From Paraburkholderia sp. C35 (GTDB lineage Bacteria > Pseudomonadota > Gammaproteobacteria > Burkholderiales > Burkholderiaceae): a DNA stretch of 64,000 nucleotides. The position numbers and the translations under genes are program-made. The stretch is from the NCBI RefSeq assembly GCF_003121405.1, contig NZ_QBUY01000023.1:1-64000 (forward strand). Direction: 5' to 3'. A model generated the notes under the pieces. That model had not been told where the DNA came from, did not search any database, and saw nothing but the letters and a program-made list of their open reading frames with translations. Positions 53,606-63,029 of the stretch are shown here, piece after piece (positions within the stretch are counted from its first letter, which is position 1; every line of letters begins with the position of its first letter).

Positions 53606-54649
53606 ATGTTCGGTTTTTTGCGCAGCTATTTTTCCAACGATCTGGCCATTGACCTCGGCACAGCCAACACCCTCATCTACATGCGTGGCAAGGGTATCGT
53701 TCTCGACGAACCGTCCGTCGTTTCGATTCGCCAGGAAGGCGGCCCGAATGGCAAGAAGACCATTCAGGCAGTCGGCAAGGAAGCAAAGCAGATGCTCGGC
53801 AAGGTGCCGGGCAACATCGAGGCAATCCGCCCGATGAAGGACGGCGTGATCGCCGACTTCACCGTGACCGAACAGATGATCAAGCAGTTCATCAAGACGG
53901 CTCACGAATCGCGCATGTTCTCGCCGTCGCCGCGCATCATCATCTGTGTGCCGTGCGGTTCGACCCAGGTTGAACGCCGCGCGATCAAGGAAGCCGCACA
54001 CGGCGCGGGCGCATCGCAGGTCTATCTGATCGAAGAACCGATGGCAGCGGCAATCGGCGCAGGCCTGCCGGTGTCGGAAGCAACGGGCTCGATGGTCGTC
54101 GACATTGGCGGCGGCACGACGGAAGTCGGCGTGATCTCGCTGGGCGGCATCGTGTACAAGGGTTCGGTGCGCGTCGGCGGCGACAAGTTCGACGAGGCGA
54201 TCGTCAACTACATCCGCCGCAACTACGGCATGCTGATCGGCGAACAGACGGCTGAAGCCATCAAGAAGGAAATCGGTTCTGCGTTCCCGGGCTCGGAAGT
54301 AAAGGAAATGGAAGTCAAGGGCCGGAACCTGTCGGAAGGTATTCCGCGCAGCTTCACTATTTCGAGCAACGAAATTCTCGAAGCATTGACCGATCCGCTG
54401 AACCAGATCGTGTCGTCGGTGAAGATCGCGCTGGAACAGACGCCGCCGGAACTGGGCGCCGACATCGCCGAGCGCGGCATGATGCTGACGGGCGGCGGCG
54501 CACTCCTGCGCGACCTCGACCGCCTGCTGGCGGAAGAAACGGGCCTGCCCGTGCTGGTCGCCGAAGATCCGCTGACGTGCGTCGTACGTGGTTCGGGCAT
54601 GGCGCTCGAACGCATGGACAAGCTCGGCAGCATCTTCTCGTACGAGTAA
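53606..54649 (+). CDS. mreB: Rod shape-determining protein MreB
   Basis: This 347-aa actin homologue polymerises under the membrane and positions the elongasome. It has an N-terminal amphipathic start FGFLRSYFSND, the phosphate-1 motif DLGTANTLIY and the phosphate-2 region DIGGGTTEVGVIS. The adenosine motif is MMLTGGGALLRDLD. The start at 53606 is the family start. It is the first gene of mreBCD-mrdA-rodA. Confidence 0.97.
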   Translation: MFGFLRSYFSNDLAIDLGTANTLIYMRGKGIVLDEPSVVSIRQEGGPNGKKTIQAVGKEAKQMLGKVPGNIEAIRPMKDGVIADFTVTEQMIKQFIKTAHESRMFSPSPRIIICVPCGSTQVERRAIKEAAHGAGASQVYLIEEPMAAAIGAGLPVSEATGSMVVDIGGGTTEVGVISLGGIVYKGSVRVGGDKFDEAIVNYIRRNYGMLIGEQTAEAIKKEIGSAFPGSEVKEMEVKGRNLSEGIPRSFTISSNEILEALTDPLNQIVSSVKIALEQTPPELGADIAERGMMLTGGGALLRDLDRLLAEETGLPVLVAEDPLTCVVRGSGMALERMDKLGSIFSYE

Positions 54650-54682
54650 GGTTGCTGATCTCCATGTCTGCAGCGCGCACTG

Positions 54683-54705
54683 AAAGGCTGGCTCCGCCAG
54701 CCTTT
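54683..54705 (+). terminator. Hairpin between mreB and mreC
   Basis: A perfect 10-bp stem, AAAGGCTGGC (54683-54692) with GCCAGCCTTT (54696-54705) and a 3-base loop. The only T-run is the last three bases of the stem, so it may be a weak terminator or a stabilising hairpin that lets mreB be expressed above the downstream genes. Confidence 0.45.
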
Positions 54706-54777
54706 GTGCGCTTCGTGCATCGCGCGCGCGCTTAGGCGCGCCGCCGTTTCACCCAATCGCTTACGCTCCCGGCGACC

Positions 54778-55890
54778 ATGGAATACAGTCCGCCGCCCCT
54801 ATTCAAGCAAGGCCCATCGGCACTCGCACGACTGATTCTGTTCGTGCTGATAGCGCTCGCGCTGCTCATTTCCGACGCGCGCTTCCGCACGCTCGAAATC
54901 GTTCGCGGCGTGCTCGGCGCTGGCCTGTATCCGTTGCAACGCGCAGCGCTCGTGCCGCGGGACATCTTCATGGGTGCCGCCGATCTCGCCGTGACCAGCG
55001 CCACGCTGCGCACCGAGAACGACAAGTTGCACGCGCGCAACCTGCAGTTGTCGCAGCAGGCCAACGAAGCCGCGCAGCTCGATGCCGAAAACAAGCATCT
55101 GCGTAATCTGCTGCAGTTGTCGCAACGCATGACAACGCAATCGATCCCCGCCGAAATCCAGTACGACACACGCGATCCATTTACGCAAAAGGTCGTGATC
55201 GGTCGCGGTTCGCAGCAGGGCATCAAGGACGGCTCGCCCGTCGTCAACGAAGACGGCGTGATCGGCCAGATAACGCGCGTTTTCCCGATGCAATCCGAAG
55301 TGACGCTGCTCACCGACAAGGATCAGGCCGTGCCCGTGCAGATCGTTCGCACAGGCTTGCGCAGCGTGATCTACGGCACGCCGAAGGGCGATGCGCTCGA
55401 CCTGCGTTTTGTGCCGATCAGCGCCGACGTGCTCGCCGGCGACGAACTGGTCACCAGTGGCCTCGACGGCGTGTATCCGCCGGGCTTGCCGGTCGCCAAG
55501 GTGGTGCGCGTCGACAAGCAGGCGGATACGGCGTTCGCCCGCGTGGTGTGTCAGCCCATCGCGCCAGTGCGCGGCGCGCGCGACCTGCTTGTCCTACACT
55601 ACGAGAACAACGTGCCGCCGCGTCCCGCCGACGAACCCGATCCCGCGACCGTCGCCAAGGAAGCGAAAAAGAAGAACGCGAAAACGCCGGACAAGGGCAA
55701 GGACACGAAACCTGCTGAGCCGGCCAAGGCGGGCGCCGCGTCGGCACCTGCCGCTGCGGCAGCCGCGCCGGCGAAACCTGCGTCGTCGGCGAAACCCGCT
55801 GGCAAGTCTCCTGTCGAGAAAAAGCCAGCCGCTGAAAAGAGCGCAAAGCCGCAAACCGCTCGTGGCACCGCTGAGGGGGCCAAGCAATGA
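54778..55890 (+). CDS. mreC: Rod shape-determining protein MreC
   Basis: This is a 370-aa inner-membrane protein with a periplasmic domain that links MreB to PBP2-RodA. One helix (about 16-33), a coiled-coil (about 75-115) and the double beta-barrel core (about 120-280) are visible. The last 85 residues are a Lys/Ala/Pro-rich low-complexity tail not found in E. coli MreC. It overlaps mreD by four bases (ATGA). Confidence 0.94.
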   Translation: MEYSPPPLFKQGPSALARLILFVLIALALLISDARFRTLEIVRGVLGAGLYPLQRAALVPRDIFMGAADLAVTSATLRTENDKLHARNLQLSQQANEAAQLDAENKHLRNLLQLSQRMTTQSIPAEIQYDTRDPFTQKVVIGRGSQQGIKDGSPVVNEDGVIGQITRVFPMQSEVTLLTDKDQAVPVQIVRTGLRSVIYGTPKGDALDLRFVPISADVLAGDELVTSGLDGVYPPGLPVAKVVRVDKQADTAFARVVCQPIAPVRGARDLLVLHYENNVPPRPADEPDPATVAKEAKKKNAKTPDKGKDTKPAEPAKAGAASAPAAAAAAPAKPASSAKPAGKSPVEKKPAAEKSAKPQTARGTAEGAKQ

Positions 55891-56399
55891 ATCGCCCGCA
55901 GTACATTCTGCAGCCCGTTAATCCTTATTTCATCGCGTTCAGTCTGGCCGCGGCGTTCCTGCTGAACATGATGCCGTGGGGCCGCCTGATCGCCGTGCCC
56001 GATTTCGTCGCGCTCGTGCTGCTGTTCTGGAACGTGCATCAGCCGCGCAAGGTCGGCATGGGCATCGCGTTCATGCTGGGCCTGTTGATGGACGTCCATA
56101 ACGCCAGCCTGCTCGGCGAACACGCGCTCGCTTATACGCTGCTGTCTTATGGCGCGATCACGATTCACCGCCGCGTGCTGTGGATGTCGATCGGCGTGCA
56201 GGTTTTTGCAGTGATGCCACTGCTCGTCGTCGCGCAACTCGTGCCTTTTGTGATCCGCCTGCTGACGGGCGCTGCATTTCCGGGCTGGGGCTATCTGATC
56301 GACGGTTTCGTCGAGGCAGCCCTCTGGCCTGTCGCGAGCATCCTGCTGTTGATGCCGCAACGCCGCCCGGCCGATCCGGACGATACGCGGCCCATCTGA
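55887..56399 (+). CDS. mreD: Rod shape-determining protein MreD
   Basis: This 170-aa integral membrane protein has five or six predicted helices. It has the MreD pattern of a short N-terminus, VPDFVALVLLFWNVHQPRKVGMGIAFMLGLLMDV and a helix-rich C-terminus. It is translationally coupled to mreC. Confidence 0.93.
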   Translation: MNRPQYILQPVNPYFIAFSLAAAFLLNMMPWGRLIAVPDFVALVLLFWNVHQPRKVGMGIAFMLGLLMDVHNASLLGEHALAYTLLSYGAITIHRRVLWMSIGVQVFAVMPLLVVAQLVPFVIRLLTGAAFPGWGYLIDGFVEAALWPVASILLLMPQRRPADPDDTRPI

Positions 56400-56575
56400 C
56401 CGCCCGCGCCTCCCTGTCCGCTCATGAACACGCCATGTCGTCACCGTCTTCACGAGCGTTCAGCCGCGCAAACCGCCGCGCAGCTGCATGACCCAGCGCA
56501 AAGCCCAGGCAGTAAAAAGGCGCGTCGCCGCCGAACTGATTCAACCCGCATAACCGGCAGTCACTGCCCAACCGC

Positions 56576-58975
56576 ATGACCGAATTCAAGGACACCCAGC
56601 AGCAGCTCACGAAATTCCGCCTGCGCGTCGCGGCGGCGGGGCTGTTCGTGTTCGTCTGCTTCGGGCTGATCGCGTTCCGTTTCCTGTTCCTGCAGGTCTG
56701 GCACTACAGCAAGTATTCGCTGCAAGCCGATGAAAACCGCATCTCGGTCGCGCCTATCGTGCCGAACCGCGGCATCATCACCGACCGCAACGGCGTCGTG
56801 CTCGCCAAGAACTACTCGGCCTACACGCTCGAAATCACGCCTTCGAAGCTCAACGACACACTCGACAACGTGATCGACAATCTCGCGACCGTCATCAGCA
56901 TCGACGCGCGCGATCGTCGCCGTTTCCGCAAGCTGCAGGAAGACTCGAAGAACTTCGAGAGCCTGCCGATCCGCACTCGCCTCACCGATGACGAAGTCGC
57001 GCGTTTCACTGCACAGCGTTTCCGTTTTCCGGGTGTCGAAGTGCGTGCACGTCTGTTCCGGCAATATCCGCTCGGGCCGACGGCGGCGCACGTGATCGGC
57101 TATATCGGCCGTATTTCGCAGCGCGATCAGGACAAGATCGACGACGCCAGCGACCAGAACGACAGCGATCCCGATCACTACGATCCGCGTCTCGATGCCA
57201 ACAACTACAAGGGCACCGACTATATCGGCAAGATCGGCGTCGAGCAGAGCTACGAAACCGAGCTGCACGGTCTGACGGGCTTCGAGGAAGTCGAAGTGAC
57301 CGCCGGCGGCCGGCCCGTGCGCACGCTGTCGCGCACGCAGGCGACGCCGGGCAACAATCTCGTGCTGTCGCTCGATATCGGCTTGCAGCAGGTTGCCGAG
57401 CAGGCGTTCGCGGGCCGCCGCGGTGCGCTCGTCGCAATCGAGCCTTCGACGGGTGACGTGCTCGCATTCGTCTCCGCGCCGAGCTTCGATCCGAACTCGT
57501 TCGTCGACGGCATCGACCAGCAGACCTGGGACGAACTGAACAACTCGCCCGATCACCCGCTGCTGAACCGCCCGCTGCACGGCACCTATCCGCCGGGTTC
57601 GACGTACAAGCCGTTCATGGCGCTTGCCGCGCTGACGCTGCACAAGCGCACGCCGCAGTGGGGTTTCCAGGATCCGGGCTCATACACGTTCGGCGGCCAC
57701 ACGTTCCGTAACGACGTGCCGCAGGGTCAGGGCTGGGTCGACATGAACCGCGCGATCATGGTGTCGAACGACACGTATTTCTACATGCTCGCGCACGATC
57801 TCGGCGTGAACGCGATCGCCAACTTCATGAAACCGTGGGGCTTCGGCCAGATCACGGGCATCGACATCGCGGGCGAGGCGCGCGGCATCCTGCCTTCGAC
57901 GGACTGGAAGAAAAAGGCGTATCGCAAGCCCGAGCAGCAGAAGTGGTACGAAGGCGAGACGATCAGTCTCGGCATCGGCCAGGGCTACAACTCGTACACC
58001 ATTCTCCAGCTTGCGCACGCAACGGCCACGCTCGCGAACAACGGCACGGTGATGAAGCCTCACCTCGTGAAGGAAATCGAGAATCCGATTACCCGCGCGC
58101 TGCGCGCCACGGTGCCGAAGGATGACGGCCGTATCGACGTGAAGCAATCGGATATCGATGTCGTCAAGCGCGGCATGGAAAACGTCACGATGAATCCGTC
58201 GGGCACGGCGTATCAGGTGTTCCGCAATGCGGCGTATCTGTCGGCGGGTAAGACGGGTACGGCGCAGGTGTTCTCGCTGCAAGGCGCGAAGTACCACGGC
58301 CACGCGCTCGCTGAACATCTGCGCGACCACGCGCTCTTCATCGCGTTCGCACCCGCCGACAACCCGAAAATCGCCATCGCGCTGATCGTCGAAAACGGCG
58401 GTTGGGGTGCGCAGGCGGCAGGCCCGATCGCGCGTCGCGTGCTCGACTATTACCTCGTCGATCGCATGAAACCGGGCGTCGAGCAGGCCGCTGTCGTGGC
58501 GGCGGCTTCGGCGACGGAAGAAACCTCGGCGCCCGTGATCGGCAGCGCGCCGGTGGCGCCCACAGCCGAGATCCAGCCGGTGTCCGTCGCGGCTGGCTTC
58601 ACGGCACTGCCGCTGCCTGTCGGCGCGTCGACGCCGCACGCGGCGGCTGCACCCGATGCATCTGGCGTTGTGGCCGCTTCGGGAGCCGACACGGCTTCGG
58701 CACCTGTCGCGGCATCGGCGGCTGCGCCGCGAATCGCGTCCGCAGCAAAGTCTGCGAAGGCGCCGCGCGTCGCGTCCGCTACGGCTGCACCGTCACGCGC
58801 CGCTTCGGACATGGCGGCAACGGCGGCTGCACCCGTGAAAGCATCCGACGCCCATAAAACCCCACGCAAACCCCGACCGGCCAGCGAGCCGCGGCCGGTC
58901 GCCGCCGCGCCGTCGCGCAACGAGGATTCGCAGGCCGCACCGCGCGGCCCCGTGTCCGGCGGTATCGACGAGTAA
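56576..58975 (+). CDS. mrdA: Peptidoglycan D,D-transpeptidase PBP2 (MrdA)
   Basis: This 799-aa class B penicillin-binding protein crosslinks wall peptidoglycan during elongation, with RodA as its glycosyltransferase partner. The N-terminal helix lies at about 17-38. The pedestal domain includes RGIITDRNG. The transpeptidase motifs are Ser342-x-x-Lys345 (in PGSTYKPF), Ser397-Asn-Asp and Lys559-Thr-Gly. The final 165 residues (about 635-799) are an Ala/Pro/Ser-rich, low-complexity periplasmic tail that enteric PBP2 lacks. It is followed 10 bases later by rodA. Confidence 0.95.
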   Translation: MTEFKDTQQQLTKFRLRVAAAGLFVFVCFGLIAFRFLFLQVWHYSKYSLQADENRISVAPIVPNRGIITDRNGVVLAKNYSAYTLEITPSKLNDTLDNVIDNLATVISIDARDRRRFRKLQEDSKNFESLPIRTRLTDDEVARFTAQRFRFPGVEVRARLFRQYPLGPTAAHVIGYIGRISQRDQDKIDDASDQNDSDPDHYDPRLDANNYKGTDYIGKIGVEQSYETELHGLTGFEEVEVTAGGRPVRTLSRTQATPGNNLVLSLDIGLQQVAEQAFAGRRGALVAIEPSTGDVLAFVSAPSFDPNSFVDGIDQQTWDELNNSPDHPLLNRPLHGTYPPGSTYKPFMALAALTLHKRTPQWGFQDPGSYTFGGHTFRNDVPQGQGWVDMNRAIMVSNDTYFYMLAHDLGVNAIANFMKPWGFGQITGIDIAGEARGILPSTDWKKKAYRKPEQQKWYEGETISLGIGQGYNSYTILQLAHATATLANNGTVMKPHLVKEIENPITRALRATVPKDDGRIDVKQSDIDVVKRGMENVTMNPSGTAYQVFRNAAYLSAGKTGTAQVFSLQGAKYHGHALAEHLRDHALFIAFAPADNPKIAIALIVENGGWGAQAAGPIARRVLDYYLVDRMKPGVEQAAVVAAASATEETSAPVIGSAPVAPTAEIQPVSVAAGFTALPLPVGASTPHAAAAPDASGVVAASGADTASAPVAASAAAPRIASAAKSAKAPRVASATAAPSRAASDMAATAAAPVKASDAHKTPRKPRPASEPRPVAAAPSRNEDSQAAPRGPVSGGIDE

Positions 58976-58985
58976 GGAGAAAGGC

Positions 58986-60134
58986 ATGCAAATCGACAAG
59001 CGCGCCTGGCTCGAACGCTTCAAGAAGATGTTCGCGGGCTTCGACCGCCCGCTCGCACTGATCGTTTTTTTGCTGCTGTGCGTGGGTATCGTCACGCTGT
59101 ATAGCGCGAGTCTCGATGTGCCGGGCCGAGTCGAGGACCAGCTGCGCAACATCATCCTGACGTTCGCGCTGATGTGGGTGCTGGCCAATATTCCACCCAC
59201 CACGCTGATGCGGTTCGCGGTTCCGCTCTACACGTTCGGCGTCGCGTTACTGATAGCCGTCGCGCTCTTCGGTCTTACACGTAAAGGCGCGAAGCGCTGG
59301 ATCAATGTGGGTGTGGTGATCCAGCCATCGGAAATCCTGAAGATCGCGACGCCTCTGATGCTCGCGTGGTACTACCAGCGCCGCGAAGGCAATATCCGCT
59401 GGTGGGATTACATCGTCGGGATGTTGATTCTTGCTGTGCCTGTTGGTCTGATCGCCAAGCAGCCGGACCTCGGCACCGCCGTGCTCGTGTTCGCGTCGGG
59501 TTTCTTCGTGATCTATTTCGCGGGATTGAGCTTCAAGCTGATCGTCCCGGTGCTGATTGCGGGCGTGATTGCCGTCGGTGCAATCGCGACGTTCCAGGAC
59601 AAGATCTGTCAGCCCGAAGTGCAATGGCCGCTGATGCACGATTACCAGAAACACCGCATCTGTACGCTGCTCGATCCGACATCGGACCCGTAGGGCAAAG
59701 GCTTCCACACGATTCAGGCCGTGATCGCGATCGGTTCGGGCGGTCCGCTCGGCAAGGGTTGGCTCAAGGGCACGCAGGCGCACCTGGAAGTTATCCCTGA
59801 GAAGCACACCGACTTCATCTTCGCGGTGTTCTCGGAAGAGTTCGGACTGGCAGGCGGGTTGGTGCTGCTGACGCTCTATATGGCGCTGATCGCACGCGGC
59901 CTGTTTATCGCGGCGAACGGCGCAACGTTGTTCGGGCGATTATTGGCCGGTTCGCTAACGATGGCCTTCTTCACCTATGCGTTCGTGAATATCGGCATGG
60001 TGAGCGGGATTCTGCCCGTGGTGGGCGTGCCGTTGCCGTTCATGAGTTACGGCGGCACCGCGCTGACCACACTCGGTTTCGCCATCGGCCTGATCATGAG
60101 CGTCGCGCGGCAGAAGCGTTTGATGCAGAGCTGA
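58986..60134 (+). pseudogene. rodA: rodA, interrupted by an in-frame amber codon
   Basis: The frame from 58986 encodes a 382-codon SEDS peptidoglycan glycosyltransferase, except that codon 236 (59691-59693) is TAG. The upstream part (235 aa, about six helices) ends ...LLDPTSDP. The same frame continues with GKGFHTIQAVIAIGSGGPLGKGW to the normal C-terminus (VPLPFMSYGGTA...). In relatives this position is Leu, as I remember the family, so one T-to-A change of TTG would create the TAG. The downstream half holds the large loop with the catalytic region, so the truncated protein should be inactive. No decay is seen after the stop, and no good ribosome-binding site for a second start (GTG 59721). 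A sequencing error, a recent mutation or readthrough are all possible. Confidence 0.85.
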
Positions 60135-60158
60135 TCCGTCCGCTCGCTGCCTGAAAAG

Positions 60159-60191
60159 AAAAACGGCGCCTGAATCTCAGGCGCCGTTTTT
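60159..60191. terminator. Bidirectional intrinsic terminator
   Basis: A 15-bp stem, AAAAACGGCGCCTGA (60159-60173) with its complement (60177-60191), closes a 3-base loop, with A- and T-runs at the two ends. It separates rodA from the convergent Sel1 gene, whose stop lies at the edge of the hairpin. Confidence 0.92.
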
Positions 60192-60901
60192 CATTGTGGC
60201 TTCGCTTCGTGCGATTCGCGTAACTGCGCACTGAGCTGCTGATACTTGAGCCGCGCCGCAGGATCACCTTGCGCAGCGGCAGCCGCGTAGTAGGCACGCG
60301 CAACATTCAGGTTCTGCGCAACGCCATCGCCGCCGCGTTCGTAGAACGAGCCTGTCACATACTGCGCGGTCATATCGCCACCTTCGGCCGCCTTCTTGTA
60401 CCAGAAGAACGCCTGCTGGTTATCGCGCGCCGTGCCGCGTCCGTCGAGAAACTGATTCGCCAGCGCCAGTTCAGCCTGGATATGCCCTTGCTGCGCCGCC
60501 TTCAAAAACCATTGATGCGCTTCCGCCGGATCACGCCCGACGAACTCGCCATCGTCGTACATCTTGCCGTACACGTATTGCGCGTGCGACATGTTGGCAT
60601 CGGCGGCCTTGCGCAGCCACTTCTTGCCCTCGTCGACATTCGCGGGACCGCCCTCGCCGTTCAGCAGCATCATCGCGTAATTGAACTCGGCGAGACGGCT
60701 GCCGCGCTGCGCAGCCTTGCGAAACTCGGCGAGCGCGGACGTGAAATTGCCCGCGTTGTAATCGGCGACGGCCGTTTGCGTTTCCATATCCGACGCCGGC
60801 GGCGTCTTGCTCTGCGCCTGTGCAGTGGCACTCGCCGCCAATGCAGTCAGCACAATAGCGCGGGATGCAATGCGCATCGCGCGCAACGACAACAGCTTCA
60901 T
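60191..60901 (-). CDS. Exported Sel1-repeat (TPR-like) protein
   Basis: This is a 236-aa periplasmic protein. Its signal peptide (about 1-30) ends in AQAQS. It is followed by four to five Sel1 repeats, for example GGPANVDEGKKWLRKAADANMSHAQYVYGKMY and the next units. Sel1 proteins are protein-protein adaptors, often in envelope pathways. The start at 60901 overlaps the aldolase stop by four bases, so the two may be co-expressed. The specific role is unknown. Confidence 0.85.
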   Translation of the reverse strand: MKLLSLRAMRIASRAIVLTALAASATAQAQSKTPPASDMETQTAVADYNAGNFTSALAEFRKAAQRGSRLAEFNYAMMLLNGEGGPANVDEGKKWLRKAADANMSHAQYVYGKMYDDGEFVGRDPAEAHQWFLKAAQQGHIQAELALANQFLDGRGTARDNQQAFFWYKKAAEGGDMTAQYVTGSFYERGGDGVAQNLNVARAYYAAAAAQGDPAARLKYQQLSAQLRESHEAKPQ

Positions 60902-61680
60902 GACCGAACCTCCTGCAAGGCTTGTCGCGTGGTGCGCAACAGCCACATCACGTCGGCGGCCAGCGCGATAAAGCGAAAGCCCTCCGACCGGTATTGCCGC
61001 GCACTCGCCACGTCCATCGCGAAAATGCCCGTAGCGACGCGCGCACGATGCGCGACGTCCAGAATATGCTTCATCGCGTCCTGGACTTCCGGATGCTTCG
61101 AGTCGCCGAGATGGCCGAGGCTCGCAGCAAGATCCGCCGGCCCGACGAACAGGCAATCGACACCCGGCGTCGCCGCGATTTCTTCGAGTTGCGACAGCGC
61201 GCGTTGCGATTCGATCTGCACGATGTTGGCGATTTGCGCGTTTGCGTTCTGCAGATAATCGCGCCGCATGCCATAGGCGGCCGCGCGGACCGCGCCGGCT
61301 ACACCGCGCAAACCGTCCGGTGCATCGGCGGTTGCATACTGAGTCAGACGAACCGCATAGGCCGCTTCTTCAGCCGTTTCGATATTCGGAAACATCAGCG
61401 TGCGCGCGCCTGCGTCGAGCACGCGCTTGACCAGCCACGGCTCGACGGCGGGCAAGCGTACGACGGGCTCGGTCGGCAGATGCGCTGCAGCAATGGCACG
61501 CAATTGACCGGCGACATCGCCGCTATCGTTCGGCGCATGCTCCATGTCGATCAGCAGCCAGTCGAAACCCGCATGCGCGAGCGCTTCCGCCGCGCTATCG
61601 CTGCCGAGCGACAGCCACAGGCCGAACAGCGGATCCGGGTCTTTGAGACGCAGCTTGAGTGGATTGGTGAACGTGCTCAT
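60898..61680 (-). CDS. HpcH/HpaI aldolase/citrate lyase family protein
   Basis: This 260-aa class II aldolase cleaves 2-keto-3-deoxy or 4-hydroxy-2-oxo acids to pyruvate and an aldehyde. It has the WLLIDMEHAPND metal/substrate segment and the PAVEPWLVKRVLDAGARTLMFPNIET barrel segment. The LFVGPADLAASLGHLG pyruvate-binding motif follows. The start at 61680 has GGAG upstream. The substrate could be 4-hydroxy-2-oxoheptanedioate or 2-dehydro-3-deoxyglucarate; the motifs I can read do not decide. Confidence 0.87.
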   Translation of the reverse strand: MSTFTNPLKLRLKDPDPLFGLWLSLGSDSAAEALAHAGFDWLLIDMEHAPNDSGDVAGQLRAIAAAHLPTEPVVRLPAVEPWLVKRVLDAGARTLMFPNIETAEEAAYAVRLTQYATADAPDGLRGVAGAVRAAAYGMRRDYLQNANAQIANIVQIESQRALSQLEEIAATPGVDCLFVGPADLAASLGHLGDSKHPEVQDAMKHILDVAHRARVATGIFAMDVASARQYRSEGFRFIALAADVMWLLRTTRQALQEVRS

Positions 61681-61870
61681 CGCGCATCTCCGTGGATACG
61701 ACGCGCAGCCGCAGAAAGGCTGAAGCAACAGACGACGCGGCCCGAACCTGAAAGGCCGCTATTTAAAGCGTGATGGTAGTGGCGGGCGCTGAGCCCGCAG
61801 CGTAGCGCGGTGACCGGCATGTCTCGCTCCGTGTGGTTATCGAAACGATCATACCGTGACAATAACCCGT

Positions 61871-62317
61871 TTAGTCGCGGACTACGTCGGCCCAGCAATT
61901 CGGCGTTTCGTACAGACGCACTTTGTGCAGCCGCAGATTGATGCCGTAGTGCGCGTCGTAGACGTTCGCGAGAATGTCGAACGCGACGGCGGCGAGGTTT
62001 TCGACCGTCGGAATGCGGTCGAGCACTACCGTCTTGTGACCGGCCATCGAATCGAGAAAGCCGCGCACCTGCGTATCGCCTTCAAAGACGAGAAACGCGT
62101 GATCCCACTTGTCGACGAGATGTTCGTTCGCGAGCGCTTTCACGTCGGCGAAATCCATCACCATGCCGCGGTCGGGCGCGCCTTCCGTTTCGACCAGATC
62201 GCCTTGCAGCGTGATTTCGAGCACATAGCGATGGCCGTGCAGATTACGGCACTGGCTGCGGTGATCGGGAATGCGGTGACCCGCGTCGAATTCGAGTTTT
62301 CGTGTAATGGTCAGCAC
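61871..62317 (-). CDS. queD: 6-carboxy-5,6,7,8-tetrahydropterin synthase
   Basis: This 148-aa enzyme converts 7,8-dihydroneopterin triphosphate to 6-carboxytetrahydropterin, the second step toward queuosine. It has the zinc ligands His in FDAGHRI and the HGH of NLHGHRY, and the catalytic Cys in HRSQCRNLHGH. The gene lies six bases downstream of queE. Confidence 0.94.
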   Translation of the reverse strand: MLTITRKLEFDAGHRIPDHRSQCRNLHGHRYVLEITLQGDLVETEGAPDRGMVMDFADVKALANEHLVDKWDHAFLVFEGDTQVRGFLDSMAGHKTVVLDRIPTVENLAAVAFDILANVYDAHYGINLRLHKVRLYETPNCWADVVRD

Positions 62318-62323
62318 GGCAAA

Positions 62324-62956
62324 TCAGGGAATGTTCAGGTACTTGTGAGTCTGCATCGACAACCGCCATTGCGGATGCCGCCTGCACCAGTCGATCGCGA
62401 GCTTGGTGTTGATGTCGCGCGACGGGCCGTCCATCGGCTGGACGAGGAAATAGTCGAAGTCGAGCTTCGCGTAGTCGGCAAGACGCTGGTTGTCCTGCGG
62501 CACGACCACTTTGAGTTCGTTGCCTTTGGTCTGCACGAGCGGCGCGTCGGCCTTCGGGCTCACGCAGATCCAGTCGATCGTATCGAGCACGGGTAGCGAG
62601 CCATTCGTTTCGATCGCGATTTCAAAACCTTGCGCATGCAATGCGTCAACGAGCGGCTGGTCGATCTGCAGCATCGGTTCGCCGCCCGTGCACACCACGA
62701 AGCGTTGCTGTTCGCCTTCCGGCCACAACGAAGCGATCATCGCGGCGAGTTCTTCGGGCGTACGGAATTTGCCGCCGTTCTCGCCGTCAGTGCCGACGAA
62801 GTCCGTATCGCAGAACTTGCACACGGCTTCAGCGCGATCCTCTTCGCGGCCCGACCACAGGTTGCATCCGGCGAACCGGCAAAACACGGCCGGACGCCCG
62901 GCATTCGCGCCCTCGCCTTGCAACGTGTAGAAGATTTCCTTGACCGCGTACGTCAT
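62324..62956 (-). CDS. queE: 7-carboxy-7-deazaguanine synthase
   Basis: This 210-aa radical SAM enzyme forms the 7-deazaguanine ring. The iron-sulfur motif is CX14CX2C (GCNLWSG...AVCKFC) instead of CX3CX2C, the variant known from the Burkholderia enzyme. The substrate-recognition segment is VCTGGEPMLQ. It lies between queC and queD in one operon. Confidence 0.94.
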   Translation of the reverse strand: MTYAVKEIFYTLQGEGANAGRPAVFCRFAGCNLWSGREEDRAEAVCKFCDTDFVGTDGENGGKFRTPEELAAMIASLWPEGEQQRFVVCTGGEPMLQIDQPLVDALHAQGFEIAIETNGSLPVLDTIDWICVSPKADAPLVQTKGNELKVVVPQDNQRLADYAKLDFDYFLVQPMDGPSRDINTKLAIDWCRRHPQWRLSMQTHKYLNIP

Positions 62957-63029
62957 GCTGCTTTCTGCCCAATGCTCCGTGGAGCGATGTTGATGTGCAC
63001 TTGTGCTGCTTATGGCTGCTCGTTGCCGT

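Noticed and set aside
59721..60134. A separate gene for the C-terminal half of RodA starting at GTG 59721
   Set aside because: There is no ribosome-binding site, the start lies inside a conserved SEDS segment, and the frame is continuous with the upstream half apart from one TAG.
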